Positions 34,474-44,767 of a stretch of DNA of 64,000 nucleotides are shown in pieces (the stretch's first letter is position 1; the number at the start of each line of letters is the position of its first letter). The DNA is from JBDHHQ01 sp039586035 (GTDB lineage: Bacteria > Gemmatimonadota > Gemmatimonadetes > Longimicrobiales > Gaopeijiaceae): contig JBDHLD010000003.1 in NCBI GenBank assembly GCA_039586035.1, forward strand, positions 1 to 64,000, in the 5' to 3' direction. The notes beneath the pieces are model-generated. The model saw nothing but the letters and a program-made list of their open reading frames with translations, was not told where the DNA came from and did no database searches. The translations under genes and the position numbers were made by a program.

Positions 34474-35148
34474 ATGCCGGGTGTGAAGATCTGGCGATCG
34501 ACCGTGGGGATGAAGATCCTCATGGCCCTCACCGGAATCCTCCTGGTAGGCTTCGTGCTGGCCCACATGTTTGGGAACCTCAAGGCCTTCGCCGGCGCCG
34601 AGTCGTTCAACGCCTACGCCGAGTTTCTGAGGGAGGTGGGTTACCCGGCGGTGCCGCACAACGGGATCCTCTGGGTGACCCGACTGGCGCTGCTCGCCGC
34701 CGTGGGGATCCACGTCTGGGCCGCTTTGAGCCTGACTCGCCTGAGTCAGGCCGCTCGAGCCGTGGGTTACCGGAAGGTCGAGTCGCAGGTCTTCAGCTAC
34801 GCATCCCGGACCATGCGTTGGGGCGGGATCATCATCCTGGCTTTCGTGATCTACCACCTTTTGCACATGACTACGGGTCAGCTGCACCCGGAATTCCAGC
34901 ATGGTGAGGCGTATCACAACCTTGTGACGGGCTTCAGCAATCCCGTGGTGGCGGGGGCGTACGTCGTGGCGGTAGCGGCACTGGCGTTCCACCTGCACCA
35001 CGGCGTGTGGAGCATGTTCCAGACCCTGGGCGCCAGCAGTCCCCGCTACAACCACCTGCGCCGGCCTCTCGCCGCCGCCATCGCCGCGGTGACCTTCCTG
35101 GGCTTCGCGTCCGTACCCATCTCGATCCAGCTGGGGATCATCTCGTGA
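34474..35148 (+). CDS. sdhC: Succinate dehydrogenase cytochrome b subunit, 224 aa
   Basis: Single membrane anchor of the type B (di-heme) SDH/FRD class. About five hydrophobic helices are seen (near 16-34, 66-88, 110-132, 155-177, 190-212). Candidate heme ligands are His in LVGFVLAHMFGN, VGIHVWAAL, FVIYHLLHMTTG and ALAFHLHHGVWSM. ATG 34474 is preceded by GGGAG; the frame extends upstream into the mdh gene without similarity. The order C-A-B and the absence of sdhD are as in Bacteroidota and epsilon-type enzymes. Confidence 0.92.
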   Translation: MPGVKIWRSTVGMKILMALTGILLVGFVLAHMFGNLKAFAGAESFNAYAEFLREVGYPAVPHNGILWVTRLALLAAVGIHVWAALSLTRLSQAARAVGYRKVESQVFSYASRTMRWGGIIILAFVIYHLLHMTTGQLHPEFQHGEAYHNLVTGFSNPVVAGAYVVAVAALAFHLHHGVWSMFQTLGASSPRYNHLRRPLAAAIAAVTFLGFASVPISIQLGIIS

Positions 35149-35228
35149 GGTGTCCCGCCCCGCGATTCGACGCGTCTCCCGACCGCCACTGCACGAACCG
35201 CCGCCGAACCCACAAGACAGGTCGATAG

Positions 35229-37141
<1,913 letters not shown>

Positions 37142-37142
<1 letters not shown>

Positions 37143-37891
37143 TGCGTTTGACGCTGCATGTCTGGCGGCAGGCCGGACCCGCAGAAGAAGGCCGCTTCGA
37201 GACGCATCAAGCGGACGATGTCAGTCCCGATCAGTCCTTTCTGGAGATGCTGGACGTCGTGAACGAGCGCATCGTCCGCGGAGGCGGTGTGCCCATCGAG
37301 TTCGACCACGACTGCAGGGAAGGCATCTGTGGTGCGTGCGGCATGATGATCAACGGCGTGCCCCACGGACCGAAGTCCTTGACGACCACCTGCCAGCTCC
37401 ACATGCGGGAGTTCCACGACGGCGACGAAGTATGGATCGAGCCGTGGCGGGCAACCGGGTTTCCCCTCATCCGTGACCTGGTGGTCGATCGGAGCGGCTT
37501 CGACCGGATCATCGACGCAGGTGGGTACATCACCGTGCGGACCGGGAGCGCGCCCGACGCCAACGCCATCTCCGTGACCAAGGGCGCCGCGGACATCGCG
37601 TTCGACGCGGCGGCCTGCATCGGCTGCGGAGCATGCGTCGCGGCGTGCCCAAACGCCTCGGCCATGCTGTTCACCGCTGCCAAGATTACCCACCTGGGCC
37701 TACTGCCCCAGGGGCAGCCGGAGCGGTACGATCGGGTCGTGAACATGGTCGACACCCACGACGCCCGGGGCTTCGGGAGCTGTACGAATCATGGCGCATG
37801 CCAGAATGCGTGTCCGAAAGGGATCAGCGTGGACTACATCGCCCAGCTGAACCGTGACCTGCTCGTGTCGGCGCTGCGGAGCGGGAGCTGA
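37142..37891 (+). CDS. sdhB: Succinate dehydrogenase iron-sulfur subunit, 249 aa
   Basis: Passes electrons from FAD to the quinone site through three clusters. The 2Fe-2S ligands are DCREGICGACGMMING with TTCQLHM further on. The 4Fe-4S set is CIGCGACVAACPNASAM, and the final set CTNHGACQNACPKGISVDYI. All cysteines are present. Begins MRLTLHVWRQAGPAEEGRFE, a close match to type B SdhB. Translationally coupled to sdhA by the TAATG overlap. Last gene of the mdh-sdhCAB run. Confidence 0.96.
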
Positions 37892-38229
37892 GGGGACGTG
37901 GGAACCTCCTTGCTACGATCCCGGGTTGGGCGATTGGACGCGCTTGAACGACTCGGATGCGCGTCGGTGTCCCGAGGAGCGTCGTTCGTGAACAGACCAG
38001 GTTTGGCCATATGTCGCTGTCGCCGTTGTCGACCTCACCCGATCGAGGGAAGGGAGGCGTGCGGACACCGATGATGGCCTGAGCCACCGGGACACCGCCG
38101 GCGGACCGACGACACGGCCGCGACTCCCACCCCGGAGTCGCGGCCGCCGTCGTTGTGGGCCCCCGTCGTTCGTGGGACGGGGCACGCTCGACGCCGAGCG
38201 GGACGAGCAAGAAACGAGAGGTGTCAATC
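37892..38229. other. Intergenic region between sdhB and the ATP-grasp gene
   Basis: About 340 bases with no frame of coding character. It holds the strong hairpin at 38116-38145 and, just before the next gene, a GAGAGGT ribosome binding site. I see no convincing promoter, although one for the ATP-grasp gene is expected in the last 100 bases. Confidence 0.45.
38116..38145 (+). terminator. Terminator-type hairpin downstream of sdhB
   Basis: GGCCGCGACTCC (38116-38127) pairs perfectly with GGAGTCGCGGCC (38134-38145), loop CACCCC, and the stem can extend outward with GACG/CGTC across a mismatch. No strong T-tract follows (CGTCGTTG). Located 225 bases after sdhB. Confidence 0.6.
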
Positions 38230-39222
38230 ATGGGATCGAACGCCCGGGGAATCGCCGTCTACCATGAACATCCGGATTGGTTCACTCCGCTCTTCACGGC
38301 GTTGCAGCGTCGGGGCATACCCCACGCGTCGGTGCGGCCCGGCGACGAGGTCCTGGACCTGGAAGCAGGATCGGCCTGGCCGTACGAGGTGGTTTTCAAC
38401 CGCATGAGTCCCTCTGCCCACCTGCGGGGCGGTGAGCGAGCGATCCGATACACGCCGGTCTACCTCGGTCACCTCGAAGAGCGGGGCGTGCGAGTGATCA
38501 ACGGCTTGGAGGCGTTCCGCTACGAGGTGTCGAAGGCTCGCCAACTCGCGCTGCTCGGGCGCCTGGGCGTCGCCTATCCTCGAACGCGGGTCTTGCACGA
38601 CCCGATGCGCCTGCGGCAGGCCGCGGATGGGCTGCGCTTTCCGGTGGTGGTCAAGCCCAACGTCGGGGGAAGCGGAGCAGGCATCATCCGGTTCGACGAT
38701 CCGGACGAGCTACTCGAAGCCGTGGCCAAGGATCGGATCGAGCCGTCCCTGGACGGCACGCTGCTGATCCAGGAGTACCATCGTCCGAGGGACGGCCGGA
38801 TCACGCGAGTGGAAGTGCTGGACGGGCGGTTCCTCTACGCCATCCGGGTGCGCGCGTCGGGCGACGACTTCAATCTTTGCCCGGCAGACCTCTGCCAGAC
38901 GGCGAAAGGCAACGCTACGGGGCTGGAGGCGTCCTCGACGGAAGCGCCGGCGCAAGGCTACGAGCCGAACGAGGATATCCGACGTACGGTGCTGCAGATC
39001 GTAGGGGCAGCCGGGATGGAGATCGGAGGTGTGGAGTACCTGGAGAGCGAGCGGGACGGCCGGACCTACTTCTACGATGTGAACGGCCTCTCCAACTTCG
39101 TGGCCGATGCACCCCGGGTCGTGGGATTCGATCCGTTCGAGCGACTCGTGGACTTCTTGGAGGCCGAGCTGCGGTCCGTACGCTCGTCCGCGCGCCCGAG
39201 GGTGCGGGTCGGAGTGGCCTGA
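38230..39222 (+). CDS. ATP-grasp (RimK/LysX-like) ligase-type protein, 330 aa
   Basis: The fold is indicated by ARQLALLGRLGVAYPRTRVL (the usual 'K-x-x-x-L' entry), FPVVVKPNVGGSGAGIIRFD (ATP-binding Lys and glycine loop), LLIQEYH and, near the end, YLESERDGRTYFYDVNGLSN with the metal-binding Glu/Asn pair. RimK-type enzymes add amino acids to proteins or small molecules. The substrate here cannot be told from sequence, and no amino-group carrier protein gene is adjacent. ATG 38230 has GAGAGGT at good spacing. The next gene, 117 bases on, encodes a membrane glycosyltransferase-like protein on the same strand. Confidence 0.8.
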   Translation: MGSNARGIAVYHEHPDWFTPLFTALQRRGIPHASVRPGDEVLDLEAGSAWPYEVVFNRMSPSAHLRGGERAIRYTPVYLGHLEERGVRVINGLEAFRYEVSKARQLALLGRLGVAYPRTRVLHDPMRLRQAADGLRFPVVVKPNVGGSGAGIIRFDDPDELLEAVAKDRIEPSLDGTLLIQEYHRPRDGRITRVEVLDGRFLYAIRVRASGDDFNLCPADLCQTAKGNATGLEASSTEAPAQGYEPNEDIRRTVLQIVGAAGMEIGGVEYLESERDGRTYFYDVNGLSNFVADAPRVVGFDPFERLVDFLEAELRSVRSSARPRVRVGVA

Positions 39223-39339
39223 GACTCCGTCGACACGCGTGCGCCTCGTGCGGCTAGAGGGTTGCTGTCGCCTTCGGAGGTTGGATAGTGTTGGACGCAC
39301 CGGCGCCGACCCGGCGCCTCCATCACCCTCCCGCCGCGT

Positions 39340-40794
39340 ATGGACCGGACCCCGACGGCCAAGAGCCGCACCGCACCGCGAGCCGGCCAAGAAGGCAGCT
39401 GGGTCGTACCGCTGCTCTTCGCGGTTGGCGTCGTCCTGACCCTCGCCCACAGGCTCAGTGCGGATGAGGGGCAGGTGCTGTCCGGCGCCTGGAATCTCTA
39501 CAACGGACAGCGGATCTACCAGGACTTCTTCGAGTTCATCGGTCCGGCGTCGTTCTCGTGGGTCCACCTGTTCTACGAGGGCCTGACGCCCACGTATGGG
39601 TCGGCACTCGTCGCTTCGCAGCTCCTGCTGCTCGTTTCGATCTGGGCCGTTCACCGGACGGCCCGCCTGCTGATTCCCGACCCTCGGGTGTGCCTGGCCG
39701 TTTCGGTCGTGTGGATTCTCCTGGCCACGACGCCTCCCTTCATCAACCACAACAGCTACGGCAGCTTCTTGGCGACGGTCTTCGCCTACCTCCTGCTCTC
39801 GGTCGATGAGCGCCGGGGAGGTGGGTCGGCGGCTGCCGCCGGAGCCGTGGCCGCCCTCACCTTCTTCTTCCTCCAGCCCAAGGGTGCAGTGCTCCTGGCT
39901 GTCGGCGTGGTGGCGTTGACCTGGCGCTCGTGGTTCGGACGACCTCGTCGCCCCATGGATCCTGTCACCGAGGTATGGGGCGGTGGGGAAGCCGGGGCGC
40001 TCCTCCTCCGGTTCGGTGCGGGGGCGCTCCCCTTCGGGCTGTGGGGATTCTGGCGGTGGGGTTTCGAGCCGGTCTCGGCTGTCCTCACCGTGGCCCGCGG
40101 CAATATTGCCATGAACCACCTGTTCCTTTCCTACTGGCCGCTACTCGCGTTTGTGACCGTGGCCACACTGGTGGGGGTGGCGTGTTACAAAGAGGGACTG
40201 TGGGATGGGGCAACGGCCGTCCTGCTGCTTCTGCAGGCGGCGCTGTGGGGCTCGACGCTTCACCTTCCCGACAGCTGGCACCTCTCGATCAACGCGTTTC
40301 CACTGGTGCTGCTGCTGGGGCGACTCGCGGCCGGATCGTTGGAGCGCATCCCGTCGCCGGCGTGGCACCGGGCCCTCGCCAGCTTGTTCGGCCTGGCGCT
40401 CCTCCTGGGACTGACGCGGATCGTGACGCGCAACGCCGCTGATTCGCGTGTCGCAGAGGAGTGGATCGAGGAGATCGCATCGACGCTGAACGGCCAGGAG
40501 TTCTACGCCTTCACGCTGCTGCCCAGCTTCTACCTCGAGTTGCGGACGCCCAACCCCTTCTACAACTCCGTGCTGTATACCGGGAGCCACCCGATCCAGC
40601 ACTTCGAGCGAAACGTGGAGATCCTAGCCGCGCGCCGCACGCCCTACGTCCTCGCCGACTACGCGATGGTCGAGCGATACGGACACAGCCTGGACAACCC
40701 GGTGGACGTCTACCTGCGCCGACACTACCGTCTATCCCGAAGCATCAGGCACGAGACCGGTGTCTTCGAGGTGTGGGAGATCATTCCACGGTAG
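39340..40794 (+). CDS. Multi-pass membrane protein of GT-C glycosyltransferase type, 484 aa
   Basis: About 9-10 hydrophobic helices. The first lumenal/periplasmic loop reads SADEGQVLSGAWNLYNGQRI, YQDFFEFIGPASFSW, matching the 'DE..L.GA..L..G..LY.DF....PP' pattern of GT39/ArnT-like polyprenyl-phosphate-sugar transferases, in which the early acidic pair is catalytic. INHNSYGSFLAT and the C-terminal soluble part (about 375-484), with HYRLSRSIRHETGVFEVWEI, complete it. It likely glycosylates a lipid or surface polymer at the outer face of the inner membrane; donor and acceptor are unknown. A DUF2029-type assignment is an alternative. Confidence 0.72.
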   Translation: MDRTPTAKSRTAPRAGQEGSWVVPLLFAVGVVLTLAHRLSADEGQVLSGAWNLYNGQRIYQDFFEFIGPASFSWVHLFYEGLTPTYGSALVASQLLLLVSIWAVHRTARLLIPDPRVCLAVSVVWILLATTPPFINHNSYGSFLATVFAYLLLSVDERRGGGSAAAAGAVAALTFFFLQPKGAVLLAVGVVALTWRSWFGRPRRPMDPVTEVWGGGEAGALLLRFGAGALPFGLWGFWRWGFEPVSAVLTVARGNIAMNHLFLSYWPLLAFVTVATLVGVACYKEGLWDGATAVLLLLQAALWGSTLHLPDSWHLSINAFPLVLLLGRLAAGSLERIPSPAWHRALASLFGLALLLGLTRIVTRNAADSRVAEEWIEEIASTLNGQEFYAFTLLPSFYLELRTPNPFYNSVLYTGSHPIQHFERNVEILAARRTPYVLADYAMVERYGHSLDNPVDVYLRRHYRLSRSIRHETGVFEVWEIIPR

Positions 40795-40807
40795 GGATCA
40801 TCCCGTC

Positions 40808-40837
40808 TTGCTCCGGCGCTCCAAGCCTCCGTACTCT
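40808..40837 (+). promoter_or_regulatory. Possible promoter for the amidohydrolase gene
   Basis: TTGCTC (40808-40813) and TACTCT (40832-40837), spacing 18. Weak -35, -10 of the TACNNT form. About 60 bases of leader to the ATG at 40901. Confidence 0.35.
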
Positions 40838-40900
40838 ACTCCGGAAGGGACCACCGGAGACGTCGGTGGCGGTAGGGCGCGGAACCCGACGGAGTAGACC

Positions 40901-42685
40901 ATGCGCGACGGCAGGATTCAGCGAAGGGGAGCGTTGGGCCTCGTTCTGGCTCTCGCAGCCGGCCTGGCGACGTTGGCGCTCGGGCCAGCGGCTCAGACGG
41001 TCGCGGAAGCGGATGTGATCCTCACCGGTGGCGAGATCTGGACCGGCGCCGGAGGTGCCCTGGCCGAGGCGGTCGCCGTCGCCGGTGACCGAATCATCGC
41101 GGTGGGTTCGGCGGCGGACGTGGCTCGCCACCAGGGGGAGGCGACGCGGGTGGTCGAGCTGGATGGCCGCTTCGTGTCTCCCGGCTTCATCGACAACCAC
41201 ACCCACTTCAACCGGGCCGGCGAGCTGCTGCTGGGAGTCAATCTGCTCGAGGTTGCCGACCGCGACGGCCTCGTGCGTCAGATCCGGGAGACGGCGGCGC
41301 GGCTCCCTGCGGGGGCCTGGATGGTGGGGGGCATGTGGGGAGCCTACGAGCAATGGGCACTCTCCTCCACCGGTCGCGACCAAGACCGGGATCGGCCAGC
41401 CGCTCCGTTCAGTCCCAGCCGCGCCGACATCGACTCGGTTTCGCCCACCACGCCCGCGCTGCTCTGGAACTGGGATCGATCCCAGTACCTGGCCAACGGA
41501 GCGGCTCTCGAGGCAGCCGGAGCGGACTGCGGGTGGGAGGGCGTCGAGTGCCTCGAGGGTGCCCCCACCGGCCGACTGACGCAGGAGGCGGCGAACCGAA
41601 TCCGTCAGGCCATCCCCCCCAAGACTCTCGACCAGAAGCTGGCGGAGGCCCGCGTGGCGTTGGCCCGCCTCCGGGAGCACGGGGTGACGACCTTCTTCGA
41701 CATCACGCCTCCGGATCAGGTCGAGGTCTACCACGCGCTGCGCGAATCGGGTGAGCTGACGTCCAGGGTGAACATGCGCCTCGTTCTGGACACCTGGGAC
41801 GAGATGCGAGATGCGGGCGTCTTCGAAGGCTTCGGCGACGAGTGGATTCGCTATCAGGGCCTCAAGGGCTTCGTGGACGGGATCATGGGCAATTCATCGG
41901 CCCGCTTCTACGAACCCTATGTGACGACAGGGGTCCGCGGTGCGTGGCGCGATCCCAGCAACACGGGATACGTGACGGACGATGGATCGGGCTACAATCC
42001 CGACGGGAACATGGAGCGGCTCGTGTTCGGCGCGGACTCGGCTGGCTTCAATCCTCGCGTGCACGCCATCGGAGACGAGGCCATCGACCGGATCCTCGAC
42101 ATCTTCGAGCGGGTTCAGGAGGTCAATGGGCGCAGGGAGGGGCGCCGGTTCGCGGTCATCCACAACCAGGTGCTCCGCGGGCCCGAGACGGCTGCCCGAG
42201 AGGCCGAGCTGGGCGTCATTGCCGAGATGCAGCCGTACCACACCATCGACGACATGCGGTGGATGGAAGAGAGGATCGGCGACAGGGCCCGGTGGGCATA
42301 CGCCTTCAAGACTCTCGCTGACGCCGGTGTCCTGCTGTCCTTCGGCAGCGATTGGCCGGGGACCAACGCCGCATGGTACACATCCAATCCGCTCCACGGC
42401 ATGTATGCTGCAGTGACGCGGGAGACGTTGGGCGGCACGCCGGCGGGCGGGTGGTTCCCCGAAGAGAAGATCGACGCCGAGACCGCGTTGAAGGCCTACA
42501 CCGTGAACAACGCGTGGGTGGCGGGCGAGGAGGAGTACAAGGGGAAGATACAGGAAGGCTTCCTCGCCGACATCGCCGTGCTCGATGCGAACCCGCTTGC
42601 CGTCGAGCCTGGAAGGCTCAAGGACGTGCGCGTGCTCATGACGATCGTGGGAGGGCGGGTGGTATTCGAACGGCCCGCCACTTGA
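40901..42685 (+). CDS. Secreted amidohydrolase (YtcJ-like, Amidohydro_3 type), 594 aa
   Basis: Metal-dependent hydrolase of the amidohydrolase superfamily with a signal peptide (about 1-37: RGALGLVLALAAGLATLALG, then an Ala-rich cleavage zone). It is therefore probably exported to the periplasm. ADVILTGGEIWTGAGGALAE and ELDGRFVSPGFIDNHTHFNR give the N-terminal beta-sandwich and the HxH metal motif. EHGVTTFFDITPPDQVEVYH, KGFVDGIMGNSSARFYEP, PRVHAIGDEAIDRILDIFER and LLSFGSDWPGTNAAWYTSNP follow, with the last holding the catalytic Asp. Such enzymes act on N-substituted amino acids, formamides or cyclic amides; the substrate is unknown. A stand-alone gene. Confidence 0.87.
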   Translation: MRDGRIQRRGALGLVLALAAGLATLALGPAAQTVAEADVILTGGEIWTGAGGALAEAVAVAGDRIIAVGSAADVARHQGEATRVVELDGRFVSPGFIDNHTHFNRAGELLLGVNLLEVADRDGLVRQIRETAARLPAGAWMVGGMWGAYEQWALSSTGRDQDRDRPAAPFSPSRADIDSVSPTTPALLWNWDRSQYLANGAALEAAGADCGWEGVECLEGAPTGRLTQEAANRIRQAIPPKTLDQKLAEARVALARLREHGVTTFFDITPPDQVEVYHALRESGELTSRVNMRLVLDTWDEMRDAGVFEGFGDEWIRYQGLKGFVDGIMGNSSARFYEPYVTTGVRGAWRDPSNTGYVTDDGSGYNPDGNMERLVFGADSAGFNPRVHAIGDEAIDRILDIFERVQEVNGRREGRRFAVIHNQVLRGPETAAREAELGVIAEMQPYHTIDDMRWMEERIGDRARWAYAFKTLADAGVLLSFGSDWPGTNAAWYTSNPLHGMYAAVTRETLGGTPAGGWFPEEKIDAETALKAYTVNNAWVAGEEEYKGKIQEGFLADIAVLDANPLAVEPGRLKDVRVLMTIVGGRVVFERPAT

Positions 42686-42873
42686 CGCGGCTTGCCTCGT
42701 GGGGCAGAGCGGGGCCGGCCAGACGCGAGGGGTGAGAGTTGCGAGAGCAGCGGGAAACCTACAGGGCACTTCGGCAGTATGTACGGGGCGGCGCGACGCT
42801 TCGCAACCGCCCGGATCGTGCCCTTGGTAATGCAGGCTCTCCCTTCTCCCGCATCAGACGAGGTAGGATCGAC

Positions 42874-43398
42874 ATGCGCGTGACGCGCCTTTCTACGCTT
42901 GCCGCCCTTGCGTTGACCACCTTCGTCGTCGCGGCGTGCGGCGACGATCCGGTGGAGCCAGAACCCGAGCTCCTGGACGCTGAGGACGTGACCTACGCCC
43001 CCGAGCTGGGAGTGGATTTGAGTCAGATGACGCGCCTGGCGTCAGGCGTGTACACCCAGGATATCGTCGAAGGACCTGCCGATACCGTCGGCGCGGTGGG
43101 ATTCAATACGCTGACGACGCGATACGACGCGTGGCTGAGCGACGGAACGATCATAGCGGACGGAGTCGCGCTCACCTTCACATTCGGAACGGGGGAGGTC
43201 ATCTCGGGATGGGACCTCGGACTCCTGGGCATGCGGGTTGGCGGCATACGCCGTCTGGTCGTCCCGCCGGCGGCCGGATTCGGCGCGTTCGATCAGGGCC
43301 CGGGATGCCCTTCCAATCCAGGACCCACCTGCGTTCCAGGCAATTCCGTCCTGGTCTACGACATCGAGCTGACGGACGCGGTGCCCCCGCCGTCATGA
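42874..43398 (+). CDS. FKBP-type peptidyl-prolyl isomerase-like lipoprotein, copy 1 (174 aa)
   Basis: Signal MRVTRLSTLAALALTTFVVA followed by AC, a lipobox with the Cys at about residue 22, so it should be membrane-anchored in the periplasm. After DVTYAPELGVDLSQMTRLAS the FKBP domain runs to the end: YDAWLSDGTIIADG, FTFGTGEVISGWDLGLLGMR, GGIRRLVVPPAAGFGAF and VLVYDIELTDA. The Trp at the base of the pocket is kept (SGWD). The usual F-D after the D-G-T turn is I-A, and the P-P-x-x-A-Y-G tyrosine is Phe, so catalysis may be weak. AGGTAGGA precedes the ATG. Overlaps a second FKBP-like gene by 4 bases. Confidence 0.85.
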   Translation: MRVTRLSTLAALALTTFVVAACGDDPVEPEPELLDAEDVTYAPELGVDLSQMTRLASGVYTQDIVEGPADTVGAVGFNTLTTRYDAWLSDGTIIADGVALTFTFGTGEVISGWDLGLLGMRVGGIRRLVVPPAAGFGAFDQGPGCPSNPGPTCVPGNSVLVYDIELTDAVPPPS

Positions 43399-43874
43399 AC
43401 CGAACGGTGCGGTGGCTGGTGTCGGCGTTGCTGATCGCCATGGCCGTGGGATGCGGTCCCGACGACGCAACCGTGATCCCGCCCGCACAGGATCCCGCGG
43501 ACCTCACGTACGCGGCGGAGCTGGCCGTCGATCTCGCCTCGATGACCAAGAGCGCATCGGGCCTCTATTGGCAGGACCTCTATGAGGGTGGGGGCTCCGT
43601 GGCCCGGCCGGGTCGGACCGTCACAGTCGAGTACACGATGTGGCTCCATGACGGTGTCCGTGTCCGCGGCTCGGATTCCGGTCCACCGCCGAGCTTCGCC
43701 CTGGGAAGCAACGAGATCCTTCCGGCGTGGAACGAGGGGATCGAGGGGATGCGCGAGGGGGGGCGCCGCAAGTTGGTGGCTCCGACGCACCTGGCCTTCG
43801 GGGCCGCCGGATCCGGCGCGATTCCCCCGAACGCGACGCTGGTCATGACGCTCGAGCTGCTGGACGTGCGGTAG
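43395..43874 (+). CDS. FKBP-type peptidyl-prolyl isomerase-like lipoprotein, copy 2 (159 aa)
   Basis: A second lipoprotein with signal MNRTVRWLVSALLIAMAVGC (lipobox MAVGC, Cys20). Its N-terminal linker, DLTYAAELAVDLASMTKSAS, closely resembles that of the upstream copy, so the two arose by tandem duplication. The FKBP domain reads YTMWLHDGVRVRGSD, FALGSNEILPAWNEGIEGMR, GRRKLVAPTHLAFGAAGSGA and IPPNATLVMTLELLDV. The pocket Trp is kept (AWNEG), while the F-D position is V-R. Start overlaps copy 1 by ATGA. Role likely as periplasmic folding helper; catalytic competence uncertain. Confidence 0.85.
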   Translation: MNRTVRWLVSALLIAMAVGCGPDDATVIPPAQDPADLTYAAELAVDLASMTKSASGLYWQDLYEGGGSVARPGRTVTVEYTMWLHDGVRVRGSDSGPPPSFALGSNEILPAWNEGIEGMREGGRRKLVAPTHLAFGAAGSGAIPPNATLVMTLELLDVR

Positions 43875-43943
43875 CGCTGGCTCGACGGGCTCACGCCGGC
43901 CTCCACGACGCGCCCAAGCGTAGGAGGGGAATCGCAGCCAGAG

Positions 43944-43968
43944 GGTGCGCCCGCCGGGGACGGGCGCC
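43944..43968. terminator. Hairpin between convergent FKBP and dcd genes
   Basis: GCGCCCG (43947-43953) pairs with CGGGCGC (43961-43967), extended by GG/CC past a bulged T. Placed between two convergent genes, so it may serve both; no clear T-tract. Confidence 0.4.
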
Positions 43969-43974
43969 TTGGCC

Positions 43975-44529
43975 TCACAGCTTCGGCAACGTCACGCCGA
44001 CCTGCTTCTGGTACTTGCCCTGCCGGTCAGCGTAGGCGATTTCCGGCAACTCGTCTCCCTGGAAGAAGAGTAGCTGGGAAATCCCCTCACCTGCGTAGAC
44101 CTTGGCGGGCAGCGGCGTGGTGTTGGAGATCTCGAGCGTCAAGTACCCCTCCCAGGTGGGTTCCAGGGGCGTGACGTTCACGATGATCCCACACCGGGCA
44201 TAGGTGCTCTTCCCGACGCAAATGACCAACGTGTCCCGCGGTATGCGGAAGTACTCCAGCGTGCGGGCCAGGGCAAAGGAGTTGGGAGGGATGATGCATT
44301 CGGTGGCGTTGACGTCGACGAAGGAGCGGTCGTCGAAGTTCTTCGGGTCGACGACGACGTTGTGGACGTTGGTGAAGACCTTGAACTCCGGCGCCACCCG
44401 GATGTCGTAGCCGTACGAAGACAGGCCGTACGAGATGCATCCGTCACGGACCTGGCGATCCTCGAAGGGCTCGATCATCCCATGTTCCTGTGCCATCCTG
44501 CGGATCCAGCTGTCGCTCTTTATCGCCAT
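43975..44529 (-). CDS. dcd: dCTP deaminase, 184 aa
   Basis: Converts dCTP to dUTP for thymidylate synthesis. Begins MAIKSDSWIRRMAQEHGMIE; then SYGLSSYGYDIRVAPEFKVF, IPPNSFALARTLEYFRIPRD, VGKSTYARCGIIVNVTPLEP and TWEGYLTLEISNTTPLPAKV, which give the Ser/Arg substrate contacts and the catalytic Glu in P-L-E-P. It is probably the monofunctional enzyme. The frame extends upstream to 44634, but the family starts at this Met. A promoter on the same strand lies at 44607-44634. Divergent from the phosphohexomutase gene. Confidence 0.93.
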   Translation of the reverse strand: MAIKSDSWIRRMAQEHGMIEPFEDRQVRDGCISYGLSSYGYDIRVAPEFKVFTNVHNVVVDPKNFDDRSFVDVNATECIIPPNSFALARTLEYFRIPRDTLVICVGKSTYARCGIIVNVTPLEPTWEGYLTLEISNTTPLPAKVYAGEGISQLLFFQGDELPEIAYADRQGKYQKQVGVTLPKL

Positions 44530-44606
44530 GCTGCGGGAGGGGTAGAAGGTCTTTTCCGCCGCCCGGAGCCATCCTGGTGCCGAAGGTCGGGCGGAGCGGG
44601 CGACAC

Positions 44607-44634
44607 AATGTACCCCCCGGGGCCAGCAGGGCAA
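44607..44634 (-). promoter_or_regulatory. Promoter for dcd
   Basis: On the minus strand, TTGCCC (44634-44629), 16-base spacer, TACATT (44612-44607). Predicted start about 44600, giving a 70-base leader. It is back-to-back with the plus-strand promoter at 44652. Confidence 0.5.
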
Positions 44635-44651
44635 AGCGCCGTCGCTCGTCG

Positions 44652-44681
44652 TTGACGCTCGGGAGGGCGCACGCCTAGGTT
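44652..44681 (+). promoter_or_regulatory. Promoter for the phosphohexomutase / UPF0182 pair
   Basis: TTGACG (44652-44657), 18-base spacer, TAGGTT (44676-44681). The -35 elements of this and the dcd promoter are only 17 bases apart, so one regulator could affect both. Confidence 0.45.
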
Positions 44682-44767
44682 GCGTCCTCTCCTCCGCCCG
44701 GCGGCGGGCGGGTCACGCACGCGTCTTTCGGGTCCTCCGAGGTCGATTTCTGGACCCTTTCGAGATC

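Noticed and set aside
38710..40119. 469-codon minus-strand frame over the ATP-grasp and GT-C genes
   Set aside because: Overlaps two supported genes and encodes an Arg/Glu/Pro-rich sequence with no hydrophobic core pattern.
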